A DNA stretch of 64,000 nt from Ohtaekwangia kribbensis (GCF_042676245.1 NZ_JBHTKA010000001.1:248001-312000), one strand, 5' to 3'; counted from the first letter of the stretch, positions 7,911-15,356 are shown. Translations and numbers: made by a program. The notes: generated from the sequence alone by a model not told the origin.

Positions 7911-8579
7911 TTAGCTAATAGAGACATCAACAGGGAGATTCTCTAATTTCCAATCAGGGAAACCCTCGTTTAACCGATTCGCCTTATATCCTGCCTTTAA
8001 AAGTATCGACACAGCTTCATCTGCATATACACAGAACGGGCCGCGACAATAGGCAATGATCTCCGTTCGCTTGGGTAATTCTTTAAGCCGTTTAGAGAGT
8101 TCTCCTATCGGAATCGAAATAGCACTCGCTATATGTCCCTGCCTATATTCTGATTCCGGTCGCACATCAAGGACAGTGACTTTTCCAGAATCTATTTTCT
8201 CAATCAATTCATCAATAGTAACCGATTGAAAATCGAACTTCGACTTCCTAAATTCTTTTACTACTTTCTCGACTGCCTCGATACGCTCGACACCCAACTC
8301 ACGGAGTGCCTTCCAAGCCTTGAATACATTGTCATTTGAAAGACGGTAGAAAATGAAATTTCCCTGGCGATTTATATCTACCAACTGGCCCTGTTTTAAT
8401 ACCTGTAAATGTTGAGATGCATTGGCAATTGTAAGATTAGTTTGTTCGGCTACTTGCTCAACTGAAAACTCTCCTTGACCAAGTAGTTCTATGATTTCCA
8501 TACGGTGTGGATTTGCCAAAGACTTTGTGATCCGCGCCAGTTCACTATACACTGTATCCTTGTATTGTCTTTTATTCAT
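7911..8579 (-). CDS. ArsR-family HTH fused to rhodanese domain
   Basis: A 222-residue regulator, counted from the ATG at 8579 (MNKRQYKDT); an upstream ATG at 8600 would add seven residues. Residues 10-95 are an ArsR winged helix (ANPHRMEIIELL, SVEQVAEQTNLTIANASQHLQVL, GNFIFYRL). Residues 120-222 are a rhodanese domain with active loop AYCRGPFCVYADEAV. The only cysteines in the protein are Cys178 and Cys183 in that loop, so any thiol or persulfide sensing must use the rhodanese part rather than the HTH. It heads the operon with the persulfide dioxygenase-like gene 28 bases downstream. A 24-bp perfect palindrome lies 51 bases upstream, a strong autoregulation candidate. Sulfide or persulfide sensing is inferred from the family and context. 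Confidence 0.9.
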   Translation of the reverse strand: MNKRQYKDTVYSELARITKSLANPHRMEIIELLGQGEFSVEQVAEQTNLTIANASQHLQVLKQGQLVDINRQGNFIFYRLSNDNVFKAWKALRELGVERIEAVEKVVKEFRKSKFDFQSVTIDELIEKIDSGKVTVLDVRPESEYRQGHIASAISIPIGELSKRLKELPKRTEIIAYCRGPFCVYADEAVSILLKAGYKANRLNEGFPDWKLENLPVDVSIS

Positions 8580-8629
8580 TATTTCTGTTCTATACAACAC
8601 TAACCCCGAAGCAAGAGCGACAGTTCCAT

Positions 8630-8653
8630 CTATTCAATAAATTTATTGAATAG
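8630..8653 (-). promoter_or_regulatory. 24-bp perfect palindrome, ArsR operator candidate
   Basis: CTATTCAATAAA at 8630-8641 is followed immediately by its exact reverse complement. It contains ATTC and GAAT half sites, the pattern bound by ArsR-type persulfide and metal regulators, and lies upstream of the ArsR-rhodanese gene. Binding is inferred; the palindrome itself is certain. Confidence 0.68.
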
Positions 8654-8748
8654 TTTTTTTTCTAAAAAATACCTGCTATTCCAGTGATCTTTAAAGACTG
8701 AAGTAGCTTGAATAATAGAGAACTATGTTATTCTCTAGTATAGATAAA

Positions 8749-8920
8749 GGTTCGAAATGCACTTCGGATTGGAAATATAAAAATCAGAATCAGCGTAAAA
8801 CTCAGATATAGCCGACTGGACAGAATCACTTCAAACAAAAAAAGCCAGAAATCATTATGATTTCTGGCTTTTTAGTATCGAGTAGACTGGAGGGTCGGTA
8901 GTTCGAACCTTTCCTTCAGG
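8749..8920 (+). repeat. Dispersed repeat, copy A, with terminator hairpin
   Basis: Begins with GGTTCGAA (8749-8756). It contains a perfect hairpin at 8836-8873 (AAAAGCCAGAAATCA and its complement, flanked by A and T tracts, so a two-way terminator). It ends with the tail TAGACTGGAGGGTCGGTAG, then TTCGAACC and CCTTCAGG. The tail is shared almost base for base with copies B and C. The region 8601-9144 holds no other convincing gene. Confidence 0.75.
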
Positions 8921-9144
8921 ATTTGCTAAAAATCAAGTTTTTCAGAGCTTGAGATGAACTTTTTTGATATGTTGTACGGATCTTACTATAATGTAACCAA
9001 AACAGGAATTCCTCTGCTGAATTGTGTTTCCCAAACGGAGCTAGAACAAATAATACAACAAGACAGCCATCTGTGAATAATGAATGCGCAACCAATGATG
9101 TTGGTCCAATAAAATTGTTGTTTTCGTAGTTAATCAAATATTAA

Positions 9145-9690
9145 CTATAAAATTCTTCTCAATGTATTTTCTTTGTTTTTAACATAATGGTTAATCACAC
9201 CACAGATATGTCCAATCAATAAAAAAATCAATAACACCACCAATGCTTTATGCGCCCTAAGCGCAGGTACATCTACACTCTCCGGTAAAAGTGAAGCATC
9301 TGAACTCAGTAGTGCTCCCCCAAGATTGCCAGTTGTAATGGTTACGATGCCTGATATACATAGCAGTATCAACACGTAGTAAAATGAATTTTCCATCCAG
9401 ACAACCAGCTTATTGTGCAACAAATTTCCGGTTTCAAGTCTTGAAGGTCTCTTGTGGTTAAAGAAGAACCAAACACGAACAAGCGTCAAAGCAAAAACCA
9501 AAATACCAATAACCATATGCGCTTTCAATAGAGTAAGTCTAGCCGTTCCAGGATTTAGATCTGCCATTACGTAACCTAAGGGAATGAGCAAAATGATCAA
9601 TAGAAAACTCAACCAATGAATGATGATGATTCCTTTACTATATTTTTCTAAAAGGTTATTTTTTACAATTGTTTTCATCTTTGTATACAT
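9145..9690 (-). CDS. Cytochrome b561 family protein
   Basis: A 181-residue inner-membrane protein with four predicted helices. Candidate haem-ligating histidines are seen in IIHWLS (helix 1), KAHMVIGIL (helix 2), LRAHKALV and IGHICGV (helix 4 region), the usual four-His pattern of bacterial b561 proteins, which move electrons between quinone and an acceptor. The sequence between helices 3 and 4 (GALLSSDASLLPESVDVPALRAH) is also typical of the family. It stands alone between repeat copy A and the AraC gene on the same strand, 213 bases downstream of the latter. The start may be the first ATG or the Met at residue 5. Superoxide or quinol oxidation are both possible roles. Confidence 0.9.
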   Translation of the reverse strand: MYTKMKTIVKNNLLEKYSKGIIIIHWLSFLLIILLIPLGYVMADLNPGTARLTLLKAHMVIGILVFALTLVRVWFFFNHKRPSRLETGNLLHNKLVVWMENSFYYVLILLCISGIVTITTGNLGGALLSSDASLLPESVDVPALRAHKALVVLLIFLLIGHICGVINHYVKNKENTLRRIL

Positions 9691-9903
9691 TTTACTTCTT
9701 TACTTTCTGAACTGTGTACCACCCCCCAATATGTCAGCGTGAGGGTGCCTTATAATTATGATTCGCATGGGACGAACAAACTCGTGACATGTACTATACG
9801 GGATGAATTTCACCAACCAAGGAACGCAATAGGGTAACAAAAGCATCTAACTTCATCCTGTTAAATTTTATCTCACGACACAAAGTTCAGCAAAGACCCA
9901 AAC

Positions 9904-10719
9904 TTAAAATTGTAAAAAACGGAAACTAGGAATTTCTTTTCGAAGTTGATTAGGAGAGTGTCCGGTAATTCCCTTCACTTCATGAATGCAATGTGCTTGG
10001 TCAAAATAGTTGTTATCGTGGGCAATCTCAGCTATTGAATTTTCTGAGTGTTTCAATTGATAGGCTACTTGCCTTAATTTTACAATACGTAAATATTCCT
10101 TTGGCGAGCAACCTATATATTCATAAAAGTGATTTCGTATTGTCCGGTCGGAAACTTCTAATCGCTTGGATAGCTCGGTAATTTCAATGTGGCCCAAGTT
10201 TTCATTTATCAGGTCTATCGCTTTTGTGATCAGTGACAAATCGCGATTAAGTATATTATCTAAAAACACAGTTTCGACTTCGTTGAACATTTGCTCTGCA
10301 TTACTGCAAACATTTACTTTTTGCAAGAAGTTTTTAGCGATATCGCCAAATAACTCCTCCGTGTTAATCAACCAAGGTAAAGAATTTATAGGCTTTGTTG
10401 TAAAATATGCCAAACCATAAGGCTTTAAATGTGCCCCAAGAATTTTTATTTTGTCGGTATACGGCTGGACTGTTATTTTTCGCGGGGAAATTCTCGATAT
10501 AGCTATATTAACTAATTTGGATTTATTTATTGTGTGATTGACGACAGTAAATGGGTAATCAAAAAAATAACCAAACGTAATCCTTGGAGACGGTATTATA
10601 GGTTCTGCCTTTTCCTGTAGCTCAGCAACAGAAACATCGATATAAAAGTAACTCTCCACTATGCTTGATAAGAGTGAGCTACCAGGTTTTCTTATAGTGA
10701 AATATTTATCCGTTTCCAT
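9904..10719 (-). CDS. AraC family transcriptional regulator
   Basis: A 271-residue regulator. The N-terminal 160 residues form a sensor like those of DUF6597-type AraC proteins (SSIVESYFYIDVS, PSPRITFGYFFDYPF, GAHLKPYGLAYF). The C-terminal 100 residues carry the double helix-turn-helix: ITELSKRLEVSDRTIRNHF, then YIGCSPKEYLRIVKLRQVAYQL, then SIAEIAHDNNYFDQAHCIHE and the closing GHSPNQLRK. The cytochrome b561 gene lies downstream on the same strand with a 213-base gap, so the two may form one module. The inducer is unknown. The gene is AT-rich like its surroundings, in contrast to the NTF2-like gene at 12.4 kb. Confidence 0.9.
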   Translation of the reverse strand: METDKYFTIRKPGSSLLSSIVESYFYIDVSVAELQEKAEPIIPSPRITFGYFFDYPFTVVNHTINKSKLVNIAISRISPRKITVQPYTDKIKILGAHLKPYGLAYFTTKPINSLPWLINTEELFGDIAKNFLQKVNVCSNAEQMFNEVETVFLDNILNRDLSLITKAIDLINENLGHIEITELSKRLEVSDRTIRNHFYEYIGCSPKEYLRIVKLRQVAYQLKHSENSIAEIAHDNNYFDQAHCIHEVKGITGHSPNQLRKEIPSFRFLQF

Positions 10720-11198
10720 TTATTCAAAATTACAAAACCGATTTTCTCGAGAAATAGTAATTAATACGTTAAGTACTTATACATAAAAAGGGAAATATGA
10801 TCGGATATGAAAGTTACTAAAAGTAATTGAGATTTAATGTAGTCAATTGCAGGCTATATAAATGTAATACGAGTCTATATTTCACCGTGACTTTTTTTAC
10901 GAGAGTTTAGATTATATATAATCTACATGAAAATTGGATTAGAAAGAATCTTATCTATCGAAATGCTCAATGAACACTTCTCACCTCATAAAATGACATT
11001 GAAGTAATGTATAGAAAACTATAAAAAAGGAAACGGGTTAGAAATGAAAATCAATAAGGTCTATTGTAAATTTCTATTGTCTAGAAAAATGCTCGCAAGT
11101 ATCTATAGCTACATATAGTGTTAGGATGTGAACTGCAACCGACTCAACAAAGTCCGACAAATGCTTGCGATGAAGCGATTCCGTGAAAAATCCGTAAA
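10720..11198 (+). other. Gap without recognised genes; 18-bp palindrome and a 26-codon frame
   Basis: A perfect 18-bp palindrome built on TAGATTATA and its complement lies at 10908-10925. Directly after it an ATG at 10927 opens a 26-codon frame (MKIGLERILSIEMLNEHFSP...) to a stop ending at 11007, with a second open stretch in the same frame after it. No protein family is recognised and coding status is doubtful. Confidence 0.35.
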
Positions 11199-11600
11199 GG
11201 TTCGAATTCGCCTCCAGCTAGAACACATTGTTGTCCGAGGAAATTTTTAAAGTGCCTAAAAACTATCTCTATTTAAAAACGCAGATTTTTCTCTGGACAG
11301 TGAAAAGAGGCCATACTCCATATTCATTCTTTCAAAATGAATCAGGCTGTCCGGTAAAATCAGCTATATATCTCTCGTATCATTACTGAATATACTTTTT
11401 CATAGGGAGAAAGAGTTATTTCATTCATGGACGCGATGAATAGGTATAATCTACGCTTCGGCTGTCCGGTAAAAATCCGTTTTTAAAATCTTTCCCCGGA
11501 CACTAATGGCTAGAACAAAAAAGCCTCTAATTTCTGCAAATTAGAGGGCTTTTTTATCGTAGACTGGAGGGTCGGTAGTTCGAACCTTTTCCTTCAAGAC
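11199..11600 (+). repeat. Dispersed repeat, copy B (expanded)
   Basis: Head GGTTCGAA at 11199-11206; hairpin terminator at 11517-11555 (AAGCCTCTAATTT with its complement, flanked by A and T tracts); tail TAGACTGGAGGGTCGGTAG, TTCGAACC, CCTTCAAG at 11559-11599. The hairpin stem sequence differs from copy A while pairing is kept, and the tail is nearly identical. Between head and hairpin lies about 310 bp of extra sequence with a cluster of TGTCCGG repeats. Confidence 0.7.
11284..11502. repeat. Four alternating CTGTCCGGTAAAAATC-like repeats
   Basis: Related 16-18 base units occur at 11284-11300 (inverted), 11345-11361 (direct), 11460-11477 (direct) and about 11487-11502 (inverted). The two outer-inner pairs face each other as imperfect inverted repeats. 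They look like ends of a decayed mobile element or protein-binding sites. No transposase frame lies between them. Confidence 0.55.
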
Positions 11601-11759
11601 TTGATTAAAATCAAGGATTTTGGGCTTCACGATAGGTAGTGGCATTGACCACATTATAGGAATACTAAATATTTTGTCTGAATCTATTATCCAGTTACGG
11701 AACCGGCAGAATTCTGCTTGTTCTGAAAATGCAAGACAAGAAAGGGATCATCCACTTCG

Positions 11760-12089
11760 TCAGTTCTTCTTTAAATTATCCGATTGATGAGCCAAACCCC
11801 ACTTATAAATTTCATTAAGCATAGGCAAGGTAGACTGCCCCACTGAAGTTATATTGTACTCTACGGTAGGCGGTACAGTTGCAAATATGGTTCTGCCAAT
11901 CAAACCGTCTTTTTCAAGTTCGCGTAACTGTGAGGTCAACATGGTTGGCGAAATACCCGTGATCCTTCGTTCCAATACTTTAAAGCGTTGCGGGCTTTCC
12001 TGAAGTAAAGCATGAAGAATACGCAATTTGTATTTTCCACTCAATAAATTGACGGCATAGTCTACCGGGCACATATTTTTTTCTTCCAT
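11760..12089 (-). CDS. HxlR family transcriptional regulator
   Basis: A 109-residue winged-helix protein with the family hallmarks: an N-terminal Cys-Pro (Cys7, MCPVDYAV), LLSGKYKLRILHALL, RFKVLERRITGISPTMLTSQLRELEKDGLI, and the wing FATVPPTVEYNITSVGQSTLPML. Members sense electrophiles, aldehydes or quinones through the N-terminal Cys, or are ligand-controlled repressors. Palindromic sequence with TACT/AGTA half sites lies 60-80 bases upstream, matching the type of site HxlR/YodB proteins bind. The target gene is not obvious. The divergent NTF2-like gene begins 280 bases away and could be under its control. Confidence 0.9.
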   Translation of the reverse strand: MEEKNMCPVDYAVNLLSGKYKLRILHALLQESPQRFKVLERRITGISPTMLTSQLRELEKDGLIGRTIFATVPPTVEYNITSVGQSTLPMLNEIYKWGLAHQSDNLKKN

Positions 12090-12148
12090 TTATAAATGTA
12101 TCTAATTGTAAATCAACATTACTATTATTTTACATACTAATACAGTTT

Positions 12149-12170
12149 TAGTATACTACTTTCAAAAGTA
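12149..12170. promoter_or_regulatory. Overlapping TAGTATACTA and TACTTTCAAAAGTA palindromes
   Basis: TAGTATACTA (12149-12158) is a perfect palindrome and overlaps TACTTTCAAAAGTA (12157-12170), palindromic except at the central pair. TACT/AGTA half sites are typical of HxlR-family operators. The site lies in the divergent region between the HxlR gene and the NTF2-like gene. Function is inferred. Confidence 0.42.
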
Positions 12171-12368
12171 TAGTAATGAATTTACGTTTGCACTGTAGTT
12201 TTCAAATTTCCCTCAAGATCACAGTCGAAGACTTTGATCTTCTCCCTACTGGTTGTTCGAAATATCAAGATAAAGTTTCGCGATTTATTGGAGCACAAGA
12301 TTATTGACCATTAAAAAGAACTTTATCATCAACGTTAATGATTCGAAGGAATAACAAATAAGTGAATA

Positions 12369-12404
12369 ATGAATGAAGCAATGAATGAAGCAATGAATGA
12401 GGAA
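12369..12404 (+). repeat. 12-bp tandem repeat spanning the NTF2-like start codon
   Basis: ATGAATGAAGCA occurs twice in tandem (12369-12392), followed by a third diverged unit ATGAATGAGGAA. Each unit carries its own in-frame ATG and adds four residues (MNEA). Slippage would change the N-terminus in steps of four residues without shifting the frame. Confidence 0.85.
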
Positions 12405-12785
12405 CTGGCCTCTATCGAAGCAACGGCTGTCGCCTACTTGACAGCGTTCAATCGCGCTGACGTGGCCCACGTTTTAGCCACATACGCTGATGATGGCGTC
12501 CTAATGGGTCCCGGTCTGCGGGCGTCAGTGGGCAAGGACGACCTTGCCAGGATCTATCCCGACGTATTCCAAGCGGTCGGCTTTAACATGCACTATGAAA
12601 TCAAGGAGGTTGTGCAGATCAGTCCCGACTGGGCATTCGTTCGGAGCTCGACTGAAGGAAGCGAGACCAACAAAGCCACTGGTGTCGTAATGCATTCGGC
12701 GTATAACGAGCTGTTCCTTTTGCGTAAGTCGGCCACCGGAGCGTGGCAAATCGCCCGATACTGCACATCCAGGATCAGTCCCTGA
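12369..12785 (+). CDS. SnoaL/NTF2-like (DUF4440-type) protein
   Basis: A 138-residue small alpha+beta barrel protein of the NTF2-like superfamily: an N-terminal helix ATAVAYLTAFNRADVAHVLATYADDGVLMGPG, then the sheet strands (WAFVRSSTEGSET, YNELFLLRKSATGAWQIARY). Such proteins act as ketosteroid isomerase-like enzymes or binding proteins; here the function is unknown. The coding sequence is visibly richer in G and C than all neighbours and lacks the TATA-rich codon style of the window, pointing to recent transfer. The start is ambiguous because three in-frame ATGs spaced 12 bases apart lie in a tandem repeat (MNEAMNEAMNEE). The mature family-like sequence begins after them. Confidence 0.8.
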   Translation: MNEAMNEAMNEELASIEATAVAYLTAFNRADVAHVLATYADDGVLMGPGLRASVGKDDLARIYPDVFQAVGFNMHYEIKEVVQISPDWAFVRSSTEGSETNKATGVVMHSAYNELFLLRKSATGAWQIARYCTSRISP

Positions 12786-12995
12786 GCAGCACACTGTCAG
12801 GAATTTCGTTTCCTCTTCTTGCTATACCCATTTCAGAACGTCAGCTAAGATCAGTGACAGAGCGTCCAGAACAAAAATCAACGTGAAGCAAAAGGAGGCA
12901 TTAAGTGTCGACCGTGACAAAATATAGCCAATGTTATATATACTATATGTTACTTCTATATACTATAAATCGATTTATAAATATCCTGACACACT

Positions 12996-13174
12996 GGTTC
13001 GAACACTCTTGATTAGTCAATAAATTAAGAAACCTTAATTTTGTGAGAATTTCGAGCATCCAGTGAACTGAACAGGATTACTTCGAACCAAAAAAAGCCT
13101 GAAATCTTTACGATTTCAGGCTTTTTAATGTTGTGTAGACTGTAGGGTCGGTAGTTCGAACCTTTTCCTTCAGT
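12996..13174 (+). repeat. Dispersed repeat, copy C, with terminator hairpin
   Basis: Head GGTTCGAACAC at 12996 and a middle section with GATTAGTCAA, ATTAAGAAACCTT and AGTGAACTGAAC. The hairpin is at 13089-13126 (AAAGCCTGAAATC and complement), and the tail GTAGACTGTAGGGTCGGTAG, TTCGAACC, CCTTCAG runs to 13174. Copy D shares the head, middle, hairpin and the following AATGTTGTGTAG; copies A and B share the tail. The preceding stretch 12786-12995 holds no gene except possibly a cut-off start near 12905. Confidence 0.78.
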
Positions 13175-13256
13175 AAAAGGTGAAGTCCTGATAGAAGTGC
13201 AAATGTTCAATTACTTCTTTCTGCCCTGCTTTTGCCTAACCGATGTTGGTGGCTGG

Positions 13257-14210
13257 TTATTTTTCACATCGTGTTTTTATTACTTTTATTAGTCTGTCTT
13301 GAAAGTCTGTCAAAAGTTGATGTCCCCAAAACTCACCATAAAAATTTATTTTAGTGTCAAGCTGATACATTGTTGTCAATAGTAATTCTGTTTTATTTTT
13401 TGAAACTTGTTTAAGACAATAAGTTGCTTTTAAGAATTTAAAATGCTCACCGTTCAACATATGTCTTTCAAAGATTGTTCTGTTGGATGATGACGGAATA
13501 ATTTTAATGTCGAAAGTTATCAAGTTGTCTTTATTCCATTCAATGATATTTTCTTGAAATTTCAGTCCACCTTCAAAGTGTCCAATTCTTTCGCCTCCTA
13601 ATGTGTCTTTGTCAAGTTCAGCATACAGAGGTCTTGGAATGCCTGCTAAATTGAAAAATCCTTTTTCATACTCACCATTGCTTATTTCTCTTACTCGCAC
13701 TATACTTTTCCAAATTACTTCCTTGTTAGCGTTAATAATAATGGAAGAAGTAGTTTCATATTTTTCTGTTGGGGTTGGAATTGTTGGTTCAATAAGTCCT
13801 GCAACAAGTGGGATAAAAAATACAGAATATAAAATTCCATTTCGTTGTCTATATCGTAAAACTGTGCTGCCCAAAATTACACCCGAGATTCCTGCAACAA
13901 GTAGAAAAGGAATTGAAATGATTAGAATGCAAATAATGTCTTCGTGCCCTGTCCAATAGCAAAGAATAAAAAAAGTCAGAACTGCTAATACAGGTCGTGA
14001 AACTCTAACACCAATGCTTTGCAAATCTTCTTTTGACGAAAATATTAATGATGACAAGCCAACAACTATTGGTAGAATCCAAACAAAAGTGATTGAGAAT
14101 AAGTCAGCGAAATCGCCTTTAAAGTTTAGTCCAAAAACTATCCTCATTAGCAGTCCATAAAGTCCACCAATTAAAATTCCACCATATGTCCCGTAATATT
14201 TTTTCAGCAT
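13257..14210 (-). CDS. Membrane protein with C-terminal SRPBCC-like domain
   Basis: A 317-residue protein in two parts. Residues 1-145 hold about five hydrophobic segments (GGILIGGLYGLLMRIVFG, FVWILPIVVGLSSLIF, VLAVLTFFILCYW, ICILIISIPFLLVAGISGVILG, GILYSVFFIPLVAGLI). Residues 155-315 look like an SRPBCC/START-type helix-grip domain (TTSSIIINANKEVIWKSIVRV, GGERIGHFEGGLKFQENIIEW, FKFLKATYCLKQVSKNKTEL). That domain usually holds a hydrophobic ligand or acts as polyketide cyclase-like. The combination suggests lipid or hydrophobic-molecule handling at the membrane, but no function can be given. It sits alone between repeat copies C and D, like a single-gene cassette. Confidence 0.72.
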   Translation of the reverse strand: MLKKYYGTYGGILIGGLYGLLMRIVFGLNFKGDFADLFSITFVWILPIVVGLSSLIFSSKEDLQSIGVRVSRPVLAVLTFFILCYWTGHEDIICILIISIPFLLVAGISGVILGSTVLRYRQRNGILYSVFFIPLVAGLIEPTIPTPTEKYETTSSIIINANKEVIWKSIVRVREISNGEYEKGFFNLAGIPRPLYAELDKDTLGGERIGHFEGGLKFQENIIEWNKDNLITFDIKIIPSSSNRTIFERHMLNGEHFKFLKATYCLKQVSKNKTELLLTTMYQLDTKINFYGEFWGHQLLTDFQDRLIKVIKTRCEK

Positions 14211-14644
14211 TTTGTCAATTTGGGTACTGTCAGTTTAACTTGTCACCAATAATTGGCTAACCGCATGTCGCATATATTTCGAAATGTATACAATGTCGTT
14301 TACATTCCCTTTGTCGGTCATGACTTTCAGTTGAGTTACCCCAACATGCGCGAAATCCATGCATCTCAAAATTTGTATTGTTGATTTCTCAAGTGATCTT
14401 TTAGTAGTTGCTTTTTTTGTTTAAACAAAAAGTTCTTCTAAGGCGAATCATCATCTATAACGTATACCTCGCTTAAATAAATATGTATGCAATAGACGAC
14501 TATATATAGCGCAATGATGTTTGCGTGTAAAGTATACTTAGCACACACAGATCTTCTACTATGACATTACTACGAATACTTATTTGCAAGTAAATATTCA
14601 CCTGCGCTATACTCGAGTCGATTTATAGTTACAAAGGATTGAGA
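14211..14644 (+). other. Gap without genes
   Basis: About 430 AT-rich bases between the SRPBCC gene and repeat copy D. No frame of plausible composition, no terminator and no family signature was found on either strand. Confidence 0.5.
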
Positions 14645-14779
14645 GGTTCGAACACGCTGATTAGTCAAATTAAGAAACCTTGAAATAGTGATAATTTCTA
14701 TGATGCAGTAAACCGAACTGGCTCCCCATGAACAAAAAAAGCCTGAAATCTTAAAGATTTCAGGCTTTTTAATGTTGTG
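14645..14779 (+). repeat. Dispersed repeat, copy D, abutting tRNA-Met
   Basis: Head GGTTCGAACACGCTGATTAG at 14645, middle with AATTAAGAAACCTT, hairpin at 14733-14770 (AAAGCCTGAAATCTT and complement with A and T tracts), then AATGTTGTGTAG running straight into the 3' end of the tRNA gene. In copies A-C the position of the tRNA is taken by the T-arm-like tail. The hairpin is also a good terminator for the minus-strand tRNA transcript. Confidence 0.78.
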
Positions 14780-14853
14780 TAGCGCGGGGGGGAGTTGAAC
14801 CCCCGACCTTTGGGTTATGAATCCAACGCTCTAACCACCTGAGCTACCGCGCC
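14780..14853 (-). tRNA. tRNA-Met (CAT)
   Basis: A complete 74-base cloverleaf on the minus strand: acceptor GGCGCGG paired with CCGCGCT (one G-U pair) and discriminator A; D arm AGCTCAGGTGGTTAGAGC; anticodon loop TTCATAA with CAT at 14817-14819; T arm GGGGG-TTCAACT-CCCCC. CCA is not encoded. The CAT anticodon and the sequence fit elongator tRNA-Met. A lysidine-modified tRNA-Ile cannot be excluded from anticodon alone. It is the boundary between the accessory region and core genes. Confidence 0.93.
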
Positions 14854-14924
14854 ATCTTTTCTAAATGGGAGCGCAAACTTACAACGTTGAATTTAATTTT
14901 CAAGAACTCGGCCAAATAATTTAA

Positions 14925-15356
14925 TTACAGTTTTCGGCTTTGGTATGCTGAAAAATCTGGTTTTACACGCTCATAGTCGTACAAGAGTGTCGGGGTTGAA
15001 AACAAAAGATCTGCTGTTGAGCGGTTGCATGCTATGGGAATATTCCACACGGTGGCTATACGCAGCAACGCTTTTATATCCTGATCGTGCGGAAGTGGCT
15101 CCATTGGATCCCAGAAAAAAACGAGTGCTTCTATTTGTCCTTCCGATATTAAAGCACCAATCTGCTGGTCGCCACCGAGCGGTCCGCTGTGCAGCATGTG
15201 TATGGGTAATTGCAATTCCTGTTCGAGCAATCTTCCTGTTGTACCGGTCGCATAAATTTCAAATTTTTCCATACTGTCGCGATGCAACTTCGACCATTCA
15301 ATTAGCTCCTTCTTCTTATTATCGTGAGCCACAAGGGCTATCTTTTTTTTCGTCAT
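14925..15356 (-). CDS. mgsA: Methylglyoxal synthase
   Basis: A 143-residue cytosolic enzyme of the size usual for the family. It converts dihydroxyacetone phosphate to methylglyoxal and phosphate, a bypass of lower glycolysis. The signature regions are intact: ALVAHDNKK, IYATGTTGRLL (phosphate binding), GPLGGDQQIGALI with catalytic Asp63, and FWDPMEPLPHDQDIKALLRI with the His and Asp near residues 90-93, then IPIACNRSTADLL. It is divergent from tex with an 80-base shared upstream region. Glycolytic genes pgi and pfkA lie just beyond tex, so the neighbourhood is one of hexose metabolism. Confidence 0.96.
   Translation of the reverse strand: MTKKKIALVAHDNKKKELIEWSKLHRDSMEKFEIYATGTTGRLLEQELQLPIHMLHSGPLGGDQQIGALISEGQIEALVFFWDPMEPLPHDQDIKALLRIATVWNIPIACNRSTADLLFSTPTLLYDYERVKPDFSAYQSRKL

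Noticed and set aside
8916..9137. A 73-codon minus-strand frame (MINYENNNFIGPTSL...) between repeat copy A and the cytochrome b561 gene
   Set aside because: No family resemblance, overlaps the repeat tail, and the composition looks like read-through of AT-rich non-coding DNA.
8880..13174. Repeat tails as functional tRNA genes
   Set aside because: Only a T-loop-like segment is present; no acceptor stem, D arm or anticodon arm can be drawn for any copy.
8749..14779. Integron cassette array with attC sites
   Set aside because: The head and tail words do not fit GTTRRRY/RYYYAAC core sites and no integron integrase is in the window; only the cassette-like layout is retained as a finding.
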